Shown here in pieces: positions 47,606-56,624 of a stretch of DNA of 64,000 nt. Position numbers and translations under genes: made by a program. The stretch covers positions 62,001-126,000 of the forward strand of contig NZ_JRUQ01000040.1 of assembly GCF_000773975.1 (NCBI RefSeq), given 5' to 3'. Below the pieces are notes generated by a model that was given only the letters and a program-made list of their open reading frames with translations, was not told the DNA's origin and did not search any database. Position 1 is the stretch's first letter. Each line of letters opens with the position of its first letter. Source of the DNA: Erwinia typographi (GTDB lineage: Bacteria > Pseudomonadota > Gammaproteobacteria > Enterobacterales > Enterobacteriaceae).

Positions 47606-47692
47606 TTTTTATTCTCCTGCTAAAATTTAGCCAGAGGATTAATACTGATTTGAATAGTCGATCACAGGCAGGCTTATAAAAGGGATATTTCG

Positions 47693-47708
47693 CGTAATGC
47701 AGATCACA
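47693..47708. promoter_or_regulatory. Possible CRP site
   Basis: CGTAATGCAGATCACA matches TGTGA-N6-TCACA at 8 of 10 positions, lying between the two operators. Catabolite control of acid-sugar genes would be expected, but the left half is weak. Confidence 0.4.
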
Positions 47709-47743
47709 ATCCAAAACATTCTGGTAAAATGCACAATGCAAAA

Positions 47744-47759
47744 ATGATTGCGCTAACTT
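47744..47759. promoter_or_regulatory. LacI-family operator O2 near the regulator gene
   Basis: ATGATTGCGCTAACTT repeats O1, with centres 154 bp apart. The pair flanks the promoters of both divergent units. Confidence 0.75.
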
Positions 47760-47884
47760 TTAGCATTGCAATGCAGGAGTAAGTTGCTGTAGTTGCTGGG
47801 TTTCTCTCGGACGGCGCTGGCAAGAGCGGAGATCATGATGAATAATGCACAGATAAATCAGCAAATTTTGCCTGGACATCAACT

Positions 47885-48886
47885 GTGAAGAGTACCAAAC
47901 ACCGCGCACCCACGCTGGAAGATGTAGCACGCAGCGCCGGACTGTCGCCAATGACGGTGAGCCGGGCCCTGAACACACCGCAGTTGGTACGGCCTGAAAC
48001 CGTTGAAAAAGTAATGCAGGCTGTTCGTGCCACCGGCTATATCCCCAACGCTTTGGCCGGGGGGCTGGCGTCACAACGTAGCAAACTTATCGCGGTTGTA
48101 GTGCCGCAAATTAATAACAACATGTTTGTCGATACTATCCAGTCGTTAAGCGATGAGCTTGCCGTGCGCGGGTATCACATTTTGCTGTGTGTGGCAGGCT
48201 ATGCTGAACAAACGGAAGCTGAACTGGTGGCTACGCTACTCTCCCGTCGACCCGACGGAGTGCTGCTGACCGGAATTCATCACGCCCGGGAACTGAAAAA
48301 GGTGATTCTTAACGCTGCCATTCCGGTGGTGGAAATCTGGGATTTAACGCCAACGCCTCTCGACATGCTGGTCGGTTTCTCCCATGAAAAAGTCGGCCAG
48401 GCCACCGCAGAATATCTGTTAAGCAAAGGATATCGTCGGCCAGGCCTGCTGTGGACCGCAGACCGTCGTGCTGCTCAGCGCAAACAGGGATTGTGCAGCG
48501 TGCTTACGCGTCATGATATTCCTGAGGTGCCGCAGGTTGATGTGTCGCTTCCTGCCTCACTCGCATTGGGACGCCGTGGGCTGGTACAGCTTTTTACCAG
48601 GGGGGAATTTGACGTCATTGTGTGCAGTTCAGATACCCTGGCGCAGGGCGCGATTATGGAGAGCGAAAGTCGCGGGCTGCGTGTCCCGCAGGATTTGGCA
48701 GTGATTGGCTTTGGCGATCTCGATTTTGCCGCCAGCAACCGACCTTCCATCACCACCATCAGTGTGGACCGACGCGCTATCGGGCAGCAAGCCGCCACTT
48801 TGCTGGCCGACCGCATCGAACATCTACCGCAGGCGGAAACCCTCATTGATATTGGTTTTCATCTGGTTAAAAGGGAATCCGCCTGA
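47885..48886 (+). CDS. LacI-family regulator of the talarate/galactarate unit
   Basis: The 333 residues start at GTG with MKSTKHRAPTLEDVARSAGL. The LacI helix-turn-helix (VARSAGLSPMTVSRAL) and hinge (NALAGGLASQRSK) precede a sugar-sensor core with IGFGDLDFA. It is divergent from the dehydratase-MFS unit, and two matching operators lie between, so it probably represses both directions. In E. coli the comparable gar and gud genes are controlled by CdaR instead. Confidence 0.9.
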   Translation: MKSTKHRAPTLEDVARSAGLSPMTVSRALNTPQLVRPETVEKVMQAVRATGYIPNALAGGLASQRSKLIAVVVPQINNNMFVDTIQSLSDELAVRGYHILLCVAGYAEQTEAELVATLLSRRPDGVLLTGIHHARELKKVILNAAIPVVEIWDLTPTPLDMLVGFSHEKVGQATAEYLLSKGYRRPGLLWTADRRAAQRKQGLCSVLTRHDIPEVPQVDVSLPASLALGRRGLVQLFTRGEFDVIVCSSDTLAQGAIMESESRGLRVPQDLAVIGFGDLDFAASNRPSITTISVDRRAIGQQAATLLADRIEHLPQAETLIDIGFHLVKRESA

Positions 48887-49162
48887 GGGTCATCCCGCCG
48901 CACTGTTGATTCTGGCCTGAACAAAAAATCGTCTTAGCGTGGGGCGGATTCCGTTTGCCAGGCGCTACCCTTTCCTCTTATTTGCTCTGCGACAGCCACA
49001 GAGTTCACATTCTTACATGTAAATTATATTATAATTATATTAACATAAAAACAGAGGAAGCCTCACCTCAGCCCGAGGTACGCAAGAGTATATGGTCTAT
49101 CCGAGACGGACCTTATCCGGCCCGCCATGTCGTTCTTTTTTCTGATTTGGCTAATAACTGTA
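48887..49162. other. Intergenic region upstream of the SulP gene
   Basis: The 276 bp include a very AT-rich tract at about 49015-49055 with a TATAAT hexamer (ATTATAATTA), the likely promoter of the SulP gene. Nothing else was recognised. Confidence 0.5.
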
Positions 49163-50854
49163 ATGACAACTCGCAAAATTAATGCACTTCATCCCTTCAG
49201 CGCGCTGATTGCCGCTTGCTGGCAAGAACCCTATTCACGTCACCGTTTGTTAAAAGACACCATTGCCGGGATCACCGTTGGCATTATTGCCATTCCTCTG
49301 TCCATGGCGCTGGCTATCGCCAGTGGCGTTCCCCCGCAATACGGGCTGTACACTTCCGCTATCGCCGGACTGGTGATTGCCTTAAGCGGCGGTTCCCGCT
49401 ACAGCGTTTCCGGTCCTACCGCAGCTTTTGTGGTGATCCTGTATCCGGTATCGCAACAGTTCGGGTTGTCCGGTCTGCTGGTGGCGACGCTGCTTTCCGG
49501 GATAATTCTGGTGGTCATGGGGCTGGCCCGGGTCGGGCGTTTGATTGAATATATTCCGCTGCCGGTCACGCTGGGGTTCACCTCCGGTATCGCCATCACT
49601 ATTGCGACCATGCAAATCAAAGATTTTTTCGGGTTGCAGTTAGTTCATATGCCCGAGACCTACGTCAGCAAGGTCTCTGCCTTAGTACATGCGCTGCCCA
49701 CGCTGGACCTCGGTGACACGCTGATCGGCTGCGTTACCCTGCTAATACTCATTTACTGGCCGAAGCTGGGGATACGTATTCCCGGCCATTTACCGGCTTT
49801 GTTGGCCGGTACCGCCGTCATGGGATTACTGAGTTTGTCCGGGCACAGCGTCGCGACTATTGGCTCCAGTTTCACCTACCAGTTGGCAGACGGTAGCCAG
49901 GGGCACGGGATCCCCCCTATTCTTCCCCACTTGCTCTTTCCGTGGGAATTACCCGCCGCCAATGGTCAACACATGACGCTGTCATGGCAGACGCTTTCTT
50001 CTTTGCTGCCAGCGGCCTTTTCGATGGCCATGCTCGGCGCCATCGAATCACTCCTGTGCGCCGTGGTACTGGATGGCATGACCGGTACAAAGCACAGCGC
50101 CAATACCGAATTGCTGGGTCAGGGTGCCGGTAATATTATTGCCCCGTTTTTTGGCGGCATCACCGCTACGGCCGCGATTGCCCGCTCTGCCGCTAATGTG
50201 CGCGCCGGAGCAACCTCCCCTGTAGCGGCAGTGATCCATGCCTTGCTGGTGCTGCTGGCGCTGCTGGTGCTGGCCTCCTGGCTGTCATACCTGCCTCTTG
50301 CGGCCATGGCCGCCCTACTGCTGATCGTGGCCTGGAACATGAGCGAAGCGCATAAGGTTGTCTATTTGCTGCGCCGGGCGCCCAGGGATGACATTCTGGT
50401 TATGCTGTTTTGTATGAGCCTGACGGTGTTGTTTGACATGGTGATTGCCATCACTGTGGGTATCGTGCTGGCTTCCTTGCTGTTTATGCGGCGGATAGCA
50501 CGCATGACGCGCCTGAGTGAATTGACAGCAAACGAGGGACTACTGGTATTACGTGTTAACGGGCCACTGTTCTTTGCAGCGGCAGAACGCGTCTTTAATG
50601 AGCTGCTGGCACGCACTGAGGATTATCAAACGGTTGTCTTGCAGTGGGACGCGGTTCCGGTGCTTGATGCTGGTGGCCTTAATGCTATGCAGCGTTTTAT
50701 CGACGCTTTGCCAGCAGGGAAACACCTGGTGATTACCGACATCCCTTTCCAGCCATTAAAAGCGCTGGCGCGGGCGCGAATACACCCGATTGAGGGACGA
50801 TTATCGTTTTATTCTACTCTGCCGGAAGCATTAAGGGTGTTGGAGGCACAGTAG
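49163..50854 (+). CDS. dauA: SulP-family transporter, DauA-like
   Basis: The 563 residues have an N-terminal cytosolic stretch, 10-14 membrane segments and a C-terminal STAS domain (about 445-555). Motifs such as [39 protein letters not shown] and [19 protein letters not shown] are nearly the same as in E. coli DauA (YchM), an acid-pH C4-dicarboxylate transporter. E. coli dauA is elsewhere, so this may be a second copy or a relocated one. The start is uncertain: ATG 49163 suits the family length, while ATG 49127 is also possible. Neither has a strong ribosome site. Confidence 0.85.
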   Translation: MTTRKINALHPFSALIAACWQEPYSRHRLLKDTIAGITVGIIAIPLSMALAIASGVPPQYGLYTSAIAGLVIALSGGSRYSVSGPTAAFVVILYPVSQQFGLSGLLVATLLSGIILVVMGLARVGRLIEYIPLPVTLGFTSGIAITIATMQIKDFFGLQLVHMPETYVSKVSALVHALPTLDLGDTLIGCVTLLILIYWPKLGIRIPGHLPALLAGTAVMGLLSLSGHSVATIGSSFTYQLADGSQGHGIPPILPHLLFPWELPAANGQHMTLSWQTLSSLLPAAFSMAMLGAIESLLCAVVLDGMTGTKHSANTELLGQGAGNIIAPFFGGITATAAIARSAANVRAGATSPVAAVIHALLVLLALLVLASWLSYLPLAAMAALLLIVAWNMSEAHKVVYLLRRAPRDDILVMLFCMSLTVLFDMVIAITVGIVLASLLFMRRIARMTRLSELTANEGLLVLRVNGPLFFAAAERVFNELLARTEDYQTVVLQWDAVPVLDAGGLNAMQRFIDALPAGKHLVITDIPFQPLKALARARIHPIEGRLSFYSTLPEALRVLEAQ

Positions 50855-50861
50855 CAGCACG

Positions 50862-50888
50862 CCGCGGTGCTGGCACAGAGCACCGCGG
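50862..50888. repeat. 10-bp inverted repeat between convergent genes
   Basis: CCGCGGTGCT and AGCACCGCGG are separated by 7 nt, with no T-tract. It lies between the SulP and RHH genes. Confidence 0.7.
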
Positions 50889-50905
50889 TCCCCGCGCGCT
50901 CAGCA

Positions 50906-51115
50906 CTAGTTCGTACCGCCTTTGGGGCGAGACAACGTGGTCTGAGTCGTATACTCAACACCGTGTTTTTGCAGATAGTCACGAATAAGCTGCCGGACAA
51001 CCTGTGACGGCGTGAGATCCTGCTGCTGACAGAGGGTCTCCAGCGCCTTCTTCTTTTCCGGGTCAATCAGTATTGTGAGCCGTGCAGTCTTCTTTTCCAT
51101 GGTGTTATCGTCCAT
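50906..51115 (-). CDS. Ribbon-helix-helix (CopG-type) protein
   Basis: The 69 residues contain a CopG/MetJ-like ribbon-helix-helix: the strand KTARLTILIDP, then helices in EKKKALETLCQQQ and LTPSQVVRQLIRDYL. No toxin gene is adjacent, so it is probably a stand-alone DNA-binding regulator. Starts at 51154, 51115 or 51100 are possible and none has a good ribosome site. I take 51115 because it falls just after the direct repeats at 51120-51138, which could be its own operator. It is 49 nt downstream of the SpeE-like gene. Confidence 0.75.
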   Translation of the reverse strand: MDDNTMEKKTARLTILIDPEKKKALETLCQQQDLTPSQVVRQLIRDYLQKHGVEYTTQTTLSRPKGGTN

Positions 51116-51119
51116 ATTT

Positions 51120-51138
51120 ATGATAATCAAATGATAAT
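51120..51138. promoter_or_regulatory. Direct repeats at the RHH gene start
   Basis: ATGATAAT occurs twice, 11 bp apart (51120-51127 and 51131-51138), one helical turn. This spacing suits binding of two RHH dimers to their own promoter. Confidence 0.5.
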
Positions 51139-51163
51139 ACCATGCCTGCCGCACTTCACCAGA

Positions 51164-51949
51164 CTACGCCAACCTTTCCAGCCTGGCTGACAGCTGTTTC
51201 ATCTCACCAAAGATCTCCCCGGTCAGCCCGGATGCCTGCGTCCGCAATGCCTTAAGCTGATAGCGGGTATGAGAATGGGTGGCATAAATCACCACATTGC
51301 CACTGCCTGTGCGGCAGAAAAAAACCTCGTTGAATACCCGGTATAACGCATGATACAGCAGGGTTTTACTGTGTGGCACTTCCAGATAGTTCAGCACCAG
51401 CCAGCCCCCCTCACGCAGTGACGCTTTGCACCGCTCCAGAAAATTCTCGGTCCCCTGTAACGGGTCCATGGAATATGCCAGGTACAGATCGGAGAAAATA
51501 AACGCATAACGCGCCCCGTTGTCACGCCGTAAATAATCGACAGCGTTTTCCAGGTAATAGGTGATGTGCTCTGCTTCCGGTAAGGTAAAATAGCGCCGGG
51601 CAACCTGCAATACCTGAGGACGCAGCTCAACCACATCCATCGCGATAGCGTTATGATGCGCATACAGTGCCCGCAACAGACTACCGCCGCCCAGGCCAAG
51701 CAATAAGGCGGGGCCTTCATCCTGCCAGGCCACCGCCATCGACATCGCTTTGATATAATGGTGTACCGGCGCAGACGGCGAATGCAGGCTCATTTTGCTC
51801 TGCTCGTTAAGCTCATCAAAACGCAGCATACGGTAATGCTTGTACTCCGTAACAATAATGTCCCCATAGTCATCCGTTTCTCGGGCGATCTCCTTTCTCC
51901 GTGGTTCGATGTCGCGGAACTTCACTAAAATATCCTCAACAAAACTCAT
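51164..51949 (-). CDS. SpeE-like (spermidine synthase fold) methyltransferase-type protein
   Basis: The 261 residues have a Rossmann methyltransferase fold with the nucleotide motif LLLGLGGGSLLRAL followed by MDVVELRPQV, and FSDLYLAYSM in the active-site region. The pattern is that of the SpeE family, but this type is often annotated only as spermidine synthase-like. Polyamine synthesis is not certain, and no speD is nearby. No partner genes suggest a pathway. Confidence 0.78.
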   Translation of the reverse strand: MSFVEDILVKFRDIEPRRKEIARETDDYGDIIVTEYKHYRMLRFDELNEQSKMSLHSPSAPVHHYIKAMSMAVAWQDEGPALLLGLGGGSLLRALYAHHNAIAMDVVELRPQVLQVARRYFTLPEAEHITYYLENAVDYLRRDNGARYAFIFSDLYLAYSMDPLQGTENFLERCKASLREGGWLVLNYLEVPHSKTLLYHALYRVFNEVFFCRTGSGNVVIYATHSHTRYQLKALRTQASGLTGEIFGEMKQLSARLERLA

Positions 51950-52613
51950 GGCACTTTTATCCTGGTGTTTAAACTGCCCGGCGCAAATGAAGTCATCGGT
52001 ACAATGCTATCCTGTCCCCGACCGTTGCTATAGCCGAAAAGCCCATTATATTACGTCAATACCGGATCAACCGAATATTCAGATATACCTGTTCCTCCGA
52101 CAATACCCACTGGCCCTCAGGATGGAAAAGAGAAGAAAAGCTGGTGATTTTTTTGCTGGCGTTGACGACGTTTTTTTAACTACTAATCAATCAGTTGATG
52201 GCAAATGCAGTTTCAGACGGAGGTGCCGGATCCAGCAAGGCCACTCAAGGTGAACCTGAGCGGGATTTTTGTATTCGGTGTTCTCAATCGTAGGTAAAAA
52301 GCGACCGGCTGACGTCACTACCCTAAGTCTTTTCAGTGAGCGGTTTCCAACCCCGTGGATTCAGGCGATGAATCCCTGAGCAGAGACGTCTGTAACCATG
52401 CCTCCCCAGCATCCGATCATGAAGATGACTCATGCTGCAATGAAATTAAATCACTTTTACTCAATCAATGACTCTGGCATAAAGTATGCACTGCTATTAG
52501 TTCCAGACAATATGAAGCGTACTGAATAAGAAAACCAGAAGAAAATTTGAAAATGCTGAAAAAGCAAGAAAAAAATTCAGGTTTTATATCAGACATTAGG
52601 ATACCAGATCGCG
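51950..52613. other. Long leader region upstream of mesX
   Basis: The 664 bp contain no convincing gene. They hold a small hairpin (GGATTCA/TGAATCC, 52357-52375), a perfect met box (52384-52391) and a 29-codon frame starting MKLNHFYSIND (52440-52529) that is probably chance or a remnant. Base composition falls towards AT-rich near 52500. Confidence 0.55.
52384..52391. promoter_or_regulatory. Perfect met box (MetJ half-operator)
   Basis: AGACGTCT is the exact MetJ consensus 8-mer. It lies 223 bp before mesX. MetJ normally needs two or more adjacent boxes; the neighbouring 8-mers match poorly. Confidence 0.45.
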
Positions 52614-53591
52614 ATGAATAATGAATTTACATTTACGATTAAAAGCATTGCTTTTGATGAAAACTATAACCCCTCAGAAAATACGCGTATTACTACCAAC
52701 TTCGCTAATCTGGCCAGAGGAAATAAACGCCAGGAAAACTTGCGTAATGCCTTAAAGATGATTGACGATCGCTTCAACACTCTGGCGCATTGGGATAACC
52801 CCAAAGGGGACCGTTATGCTGTTGAACTTGAAATCATTTCCGTTGAAATGGATATAGAAGGCAACGGCAACACTTTCCCAGTGATTGAAATATTGAAAAC
52901 GAATATTGTTGATCAGAAAACCAACGAACGTATTGAGGGCATTGTAGGGAATAATTTCTCCTCTTACGTGCGGGATTATGACTTTAGCGTATTACTGTTA
53001 GAGCACAACAGAAATAAAACCGGATTTGACACGCCAGATAATTTTGGCGATTTGCATGGAAACATATTCAAAAGCTTTGTGAATTCGACGGCATACAAAG
53101 ATAATTTTAATAAACCGCCGGTTATATGCCTGAGCGTTTCCAGTAAGAACACCTATCATCGGACTGGGTATCAGCATCCTGTATTGGGCTTCGAATACCA
53201 GCAAAATGAAGATTCCATGACCGATCGCTACTTCCAAAAAATGGGATTGCAGGCCCGCTATTTTATGCCGAAAAATAGCGTTGCGCCTTTAGCATTTTAT
53301 TTCGCTGGTGATTTAATTAACGATTACACCAATCTTGAACTTATCAGCACCATCAGCACGATGGAAACTTTTCAAAAGATTTATCGACCAGAGATTTACA
53401 ATGCTAATTCTGTCGCGGGGAAAGAGTATCAACCCGACTTGAAAAACCAGGATTATACATTAACTCAAATTGTTTATGATCGAGAAGAACGTAGCCAGTT
53501 AGCTATAGAGCAGGGAAAGTTTACTGAGGAGCACTTCATCAAACCCTACCAAACTGTGCTCGAACAATGGTCTGCTCATTACGTTCTTTGA
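52614..53591 (+). CDS. mesX: MesX, DUF1852 partner of methionine synthase MesD
   Basis: The 325 residues match the DUF1852 family throughout (TRITTNFANLARG, QENLRNALKMIDDRFN, NNFSSYVRDYDFSVLL, PPVICLSVSSKNTYHRT). Published work on folate-independent methionine synthases names this protein MesX and shows that MesD needs it and oxygen. Its exact chemistry is unsettled. It lies 27 nt upstream of mesD, the conserved order. The pair is more AT-rich than the surrounding DNA, suggesting transfer. Confidence 0.88.
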   Translation: MNNEFTFTIKSIAFDENYNPSENTRITTNFANLARGNKRQENLRNALKMIDDRFNTLAHWDNPKGDRYAVELEIISVEMDIEGNGNTFPVIEILKTNIVDQKTNERIEGIVGNNFSSYVRDYDFSVLLLEHNRNKTGFDTPDNFGDLHGNIFKSFVNSTAYKDNFNKPPVICLSVSSKNTYHRTGYQHPVLGFEYQQNEDSMTDRYFQKMGLQARYFMPKNSVAPLAFYFAGDLINDYTNLELISTISTMETFQKIYRPEIYNANSVAGKEYQPDLKNQDYTLTQIVYDREERSQLAIEQGKFTEEHFIKPYQTVLEQWSAHYVL

Positions 53592-53618
53592 TTAACCAAA
53601 TACACAAGGTCATCAATT

Positions 53619-54650
53619 ATGAAAATTTTGTTACCCACTTCAACTGCGGGCAGTTTGCCTAAGCCCTCCTGGCTTGCTCAACCAGAGACACTCTGGTCAC
53701 CCTGGAAATTGCAAGGTGAGGAATTGATTGAGGGCAAACAAGATGCGCTGCGTTTGTGCCTGCAAGATCAACAACAGGCAGGTATTGATATTGTCAGTGA
53801 TGGCGAGCAGACGCGCCAGCATTTTGTCACGACTTTTATTGAGCACCTCAGCGGAGTTGATTTTGAGAAACGCGAGATCGTTAAAATTCGTAATCGCTAT
53901 GATGCAAGTGTACCCACGGTCGTTGGTGCGGTGAGTCGCCAAAAACCTGTTTTTGTTGAAGATGCCAAATTCCTTCGTCAGCAAACTAAGCAACCGATTA
54001 AATGGGCGCTACCAGGTCCAATGACGATGATAGATACGCTCTATGACAGCCACTATAAAAGTCGCGAAAAGCTAGCCTGGGAATTCGCCAAAATTCTCAA
54101 TCAAGAAGCCAGAGAATTAGAGGCTGCTGGTGTCGATATTATCCAGTTTGATGAGCCCGCATTTAATGTTTTCTTTGATGAAGTGAATGACTGGGGAATT
54201 GCTGCGTTAGAAAGAGCGATCGAAGGTCTTAACTGTGAAACGGCTGTGCATATTTGCTACGGTTATGGCATCAAAGCCAATACAGATTGGAAAAAGACGC
54301 TGGGGTCAGAATGGCGGCAATATGAGGAAATTTTCCCCAAACTGCAAACATCTAATATCGATATAATTTCCCTGGAATGTCAAAACTCTCGAGTCCCAAT
54401 GGATCTCATTGAGCTCATTCGAGGTAAAAAAGTCATGGTAGGAGCCATCGACGTGGCAACCAATACCATTGAAACCCCAGAGGAAGTCGCCAGTACGCTA
54501 CGAAAAGCACTTCAGTTTGTTGATGCCGACAAGCTCTATCCTTCTACCAACTGCGGCATGACGCCCTTATCTCGTCGGGTAGCCAGAGGCAAGCTGAACG
54601 CTTTAAGCGCAGGCGCAGAAATTGTCCGCAGAGAACTCTCGGCTAAATAA
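53619..54650 (+). CDS. mesD: MesD, core methionine synthase
   Basis: The 343 residues correspond to the catalytic half of MetE without the folate-binding N-terminal domain. The zinc ligands are visible as H211 and C213 (VHICYG), E253 (SLECQN) and C312 (TNCGMTPL). TAGSLPKPSWL near the start and IDVATNTIETPEEVA are family stretches. MesD methylates homocysteine from an unknown, non-folate donor and works with MesX. It offers a methionine route besides MetE and MetH. Confidence 0.9.
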   Translation: MKILLPTSTAGSLPKPSWLAQPETLWSPWKLQGEELIEGKQDALRLCLQDQQQAGIDIVSDGEQTRQHFVTTFIEHLSGVDFEKREIVKIRNRYDASVPTVVGAVSRQKPVFVEDAKFLRQQTKQPIKWALPGPMTMIDTLYDSHYKSREKLAWEFAKILNQEARELEAAGVDIIQFDEPAFNVFFDEVNDWGIAALERAIEGLNCETAVHICYGYGIKANTDWKKTLGSEWRQYEEIFPKLQTSNIDIISLECQNSRVPMDLIELIRGKKVMVGAIDVATNTIETPEEVASTLRKALQFVDADKLYPSTNCGMTPLSRRVARGKLNALSAGAEIVRRELSAK

Positions 54651-54681
54651 CATCGCCAAATAGCCGATTATTTGAAGGTAA

Positions 54682-54743
54682 CTCAGTCCGGGTTGAGCGA
54701 TCCGACCAATCGCCAACGTTCCTGCCCCACCAGCCGGACTGAG
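54682..54743. repeat. 10-bp inverted repeat after mesD
   Basis: CTCAGTCCGG (54682-54691) and CCGGACTGAG (54734-54743) are 42 nt apart in the gap between convergent mesD and arsR-type genes. It may form a 3'-end structure; there is no T-tract. Confidence 0.55.
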
Positions 54744-54771
54744 CCATAACGATCGCATTCAGCATCAGTGA

Positions 54772-55482
54772 TTAGCTCAGATTCAAACTGAACAGGCGGG
54801 AAATGGCCATTCTGCCACTCTTCGTCACCTTCACTTCACGATATCCCTGCACGCGGGTTATCCATTCTTTCTGCAGAAAAAGCATCATCAAAGCCGAGCC
54901 GGCATCCCCTCCTAAATGGAAACGTCTTTCGCTCCAGTCGAGGCATGGACAGCAAGCCTTGCGGCGTGGGCGAGGGTTAAGCACTGCGCCAACGTTCTGA
55001 AACTGGGATTTTCCGGCTGTCGTCAACGCCGTGCCGTCAGCCTCAAGCCATTTTTCCTGCAGCATAAAATCGTAAATTTTTACAGCAAGTTCTCCTGCCA
55101 GATGGTCATAGCAGGTACGTGCATAACGCAGACATACCGGCGTCCGGGGCGTGGGAGAAGCGTGAGTATGCATGGAAACCCCCATCAGGTTCTCCAGTAA
55201 TCCGGCAATGTGATGACCTGCAAGGCTGTAATAGCGGTGGCGCCCCTGAGTCAGGCAAATAACCAGCCCGTTGCTGAGAAGCCGGGTAAGATGTCCGCTG
55301 GTTGTGGATGCGGCAATGCCAGCTACCGCGCTGAGTTCAGTAGCGGTCCACGCACGCCCATCCATCAGGGCACACAGAATACTGATCCTTGACGGGTCAG
55401 ATAGGGCAGAAGCAACCAGTGACATGGATTTTTCAAGAAAATCATCCGGCTGACTGTCGTATTCAGTTTTAAAAAGGCTCAT
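54772..55482 (-). CDS. ArsR-family winged-helix regulator
   Basis: The 236 residues have an N-terminal ArsR/SmtB winged helix (about 15-95, with [15 protein letters not shown] and [17 protein letters not shown]) and a C-terminal part containing a [16 protein letters not shown] cluster that could bind metal or an aromatic ligand. Its ATG overlaps the TGA of the restored ACT-domain frame (ATGA). It is the last gene of the ABM-ACT-ArsR operon and probably controls it. Confidence 0.88.
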   Translation of the reverse strand: MSLFKTEYDSQPDDFLEKSMSLVASALSDPSRISILCALMDGRAWTATELSAVAGIAASTTSGHLTRLLSNGLVICLTQGRHRYYSLAGHHIAGLLENLMGVSMHTHASPTPRTPVCLRYARTCYDHLAGELAVKIYDFMLQEKWLEADGTALTTAGKSQFQNVGAVLNPRPRRKACCPCLDWSERRFHLGGDAGSALMMLFLQKEWITRVQGYREVKVTKSGRMAISRLFSLNLS

Positions 55483-55872
55483 TCAGAGGGTATTGCCCAT
55501 TTTCGTGTTACTTCAGCTGCCCGGGTATCGTCATCCGTAAGAAGAATGAGTCGGTTACGGTGATCGCTGTACTGTACCAGAATGTTAATACCATTCCGGG
55601 CAATGGTGTCAGCTATTTCCCCCCAGCTCTCCCGGTCGCTCCTGAGGTAATTTTCTTATCAGGGGGCGGCACAGATTTCTGACGTCGAAGCCAGCATCAG
55701 CCAGAACCCTGCGGGCTTTCTCACCGTCTTCAACAAGGAAATGCGCGTGCCCGGTTTCCGGCGTTGAAAATACTCCCCCACCTTCAAGACCAACGTCGTT
55801 TATGCCCAACACATGACCAAGCGAGGCAAGCGAACCAGGGATATTACTGAGGATTACGTGAATATCATACAT
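55479..55872 (-). pseudogene. ACT-domain protein, frameshifted at a poly-G tract
   Basis: From ATG 55872 the frame reads MYDIHVILSNIPGSLASLGH, an ACT amino-acid-binding domain, with a second ACT-like half after [14 protein letters not shown]. It stops early, just after RPGELGGNS. If one G is removed from the G6 run (C6 on the plus strand at 55619-55624), the frame continues [20 protein letters not shown] to KWAIPSE. It then ends at TGA 55479-55481, overlapping the ATG of the ArsR gene. That natural end argues for a recent one-base insertion, or a sequencing error or slippage site. Confidence 0.82.
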
Positions 55873-56188
55873 GCTGATGTGTTTCCTTATCAGAAGAGTA
55901 ATCGCGGAATACAGTGGCCACGCGTATTCTGTAGAATGAAAAAATCGACCGTTTACCTTCTCTCTGTGCTGCCAGATGCATAACATTCTGCTTCCATCCA
56001 GCCACAGAGTCCTCATCTTCCCACCATGACAAAGAAAGGATTTTTCCTGGCGTACTCAGACTCTGGAATCGCTCAATGGAAATAAATCCCGGTGTATCCG
56101 ACAACAATGGCTTCAGCTCAGCAGCAAGTTGAAGATACCGTTGCTGGGCCTCTGCCAGGGCCTCGGCCTCAAAAAGTACTGCAATCAT
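55865..56188 (-). CDS. Antibiotic biosynthesis monooxygenase (ABM) family protein
   Basis: The 107 residues form one ferredoxin-like ABM domain. Typical stretches are FISIERFQSLSTPGKILSLS and WWEDEDSVAGWKQN, as in small YqjZ-like proteins. Members act as cofactor-poor monooxygenases or merely bind ligands; the substrate is unknown. GGAG lies 7 nt before the ATG. It is the first gene of the operon; its end overlaps the ACT gene start by 8 nt. Confidence 0.87.
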   Translation of the reverse strand: MIAVLFEAEALAEAQQRYLQLAAELKPLLSDTPGFISIERFQSLSTPGKILSLSWWEDEDSVAGWKQNVMHLAAQREGKRSIFSFYRIRVATVFRDYSSDKETHQHV

Positions 56189-56624
56189 TCGTCTGCTCCG
56201 TCGTTAATTTTCAGTCAGCTTATTACCGACAAAATTCTTATGCTTCGGTCTGCACCGAAGTATGTATGTTTCGTGCAAGTCAAAACGGTATCAGGCAGAG
56301 GAGTCTTATTGACAGACGCAAGGAGTAATCAAGGAAAGCAGTGAATTCACTAATAATTGATGCATCAACCTGCAAATTCGATACTCTGGCCTGTAATCTG
56401 CGTCCGGCGCATTTGAACTGCCCCAACGTATTTTGAGGCTACTGCCGACAGGACTTTGGGCGCTGGTGAACAACATTCAGGCACATGGGCGAAGGGAATA
56501 AAGTCCAGGTTCTGCTCCCTCTCGCACTCTTTCAAACTCTCGCCACGATCACATCCCCAGCAAAAAACACAACATTCCATTGACATCATCAACGTTAAGA
56601 TCACAAATGATCGCATCAATATAA
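56189..56624. other. Divergent intergenic region between ABM operon and IclR gene
   Basis: About 436 bp without a gene. They hold the palindrome at 56243-56260 and promoter-like AT-rich segments near 56215-56245. The stretch 56340-56600 shows no recognisable coding content. Confidence 0.5.
56243..56260. promoter_or_regulatory. Palindrome upstream of the ABM-ACT-ArsR operon
   Basis: CTTCGGT-CTGC-ACCGAAG is a perfect 7-bp inverted repeat, 55 bp before the ABM start. It is a candidate operator for the operon's own ArsR protein. Confidence 0.6.

Noticed and set aside
52244-52275. Terminator-like hairpin CTCAAGGT/ACCTGAG followed by T5
   Set aside because: The stem is short and has a bulge, the T-run is displaced by GC bases, and no gene ends just upstream.
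52440-52529. 29-codon frame starting MKLNHFYSIND upstream of mesX
   Set aside because: There is no ribosome site or known family, and the AT-rich sequence makes such frames common. It is kept only as a note in the region entry.
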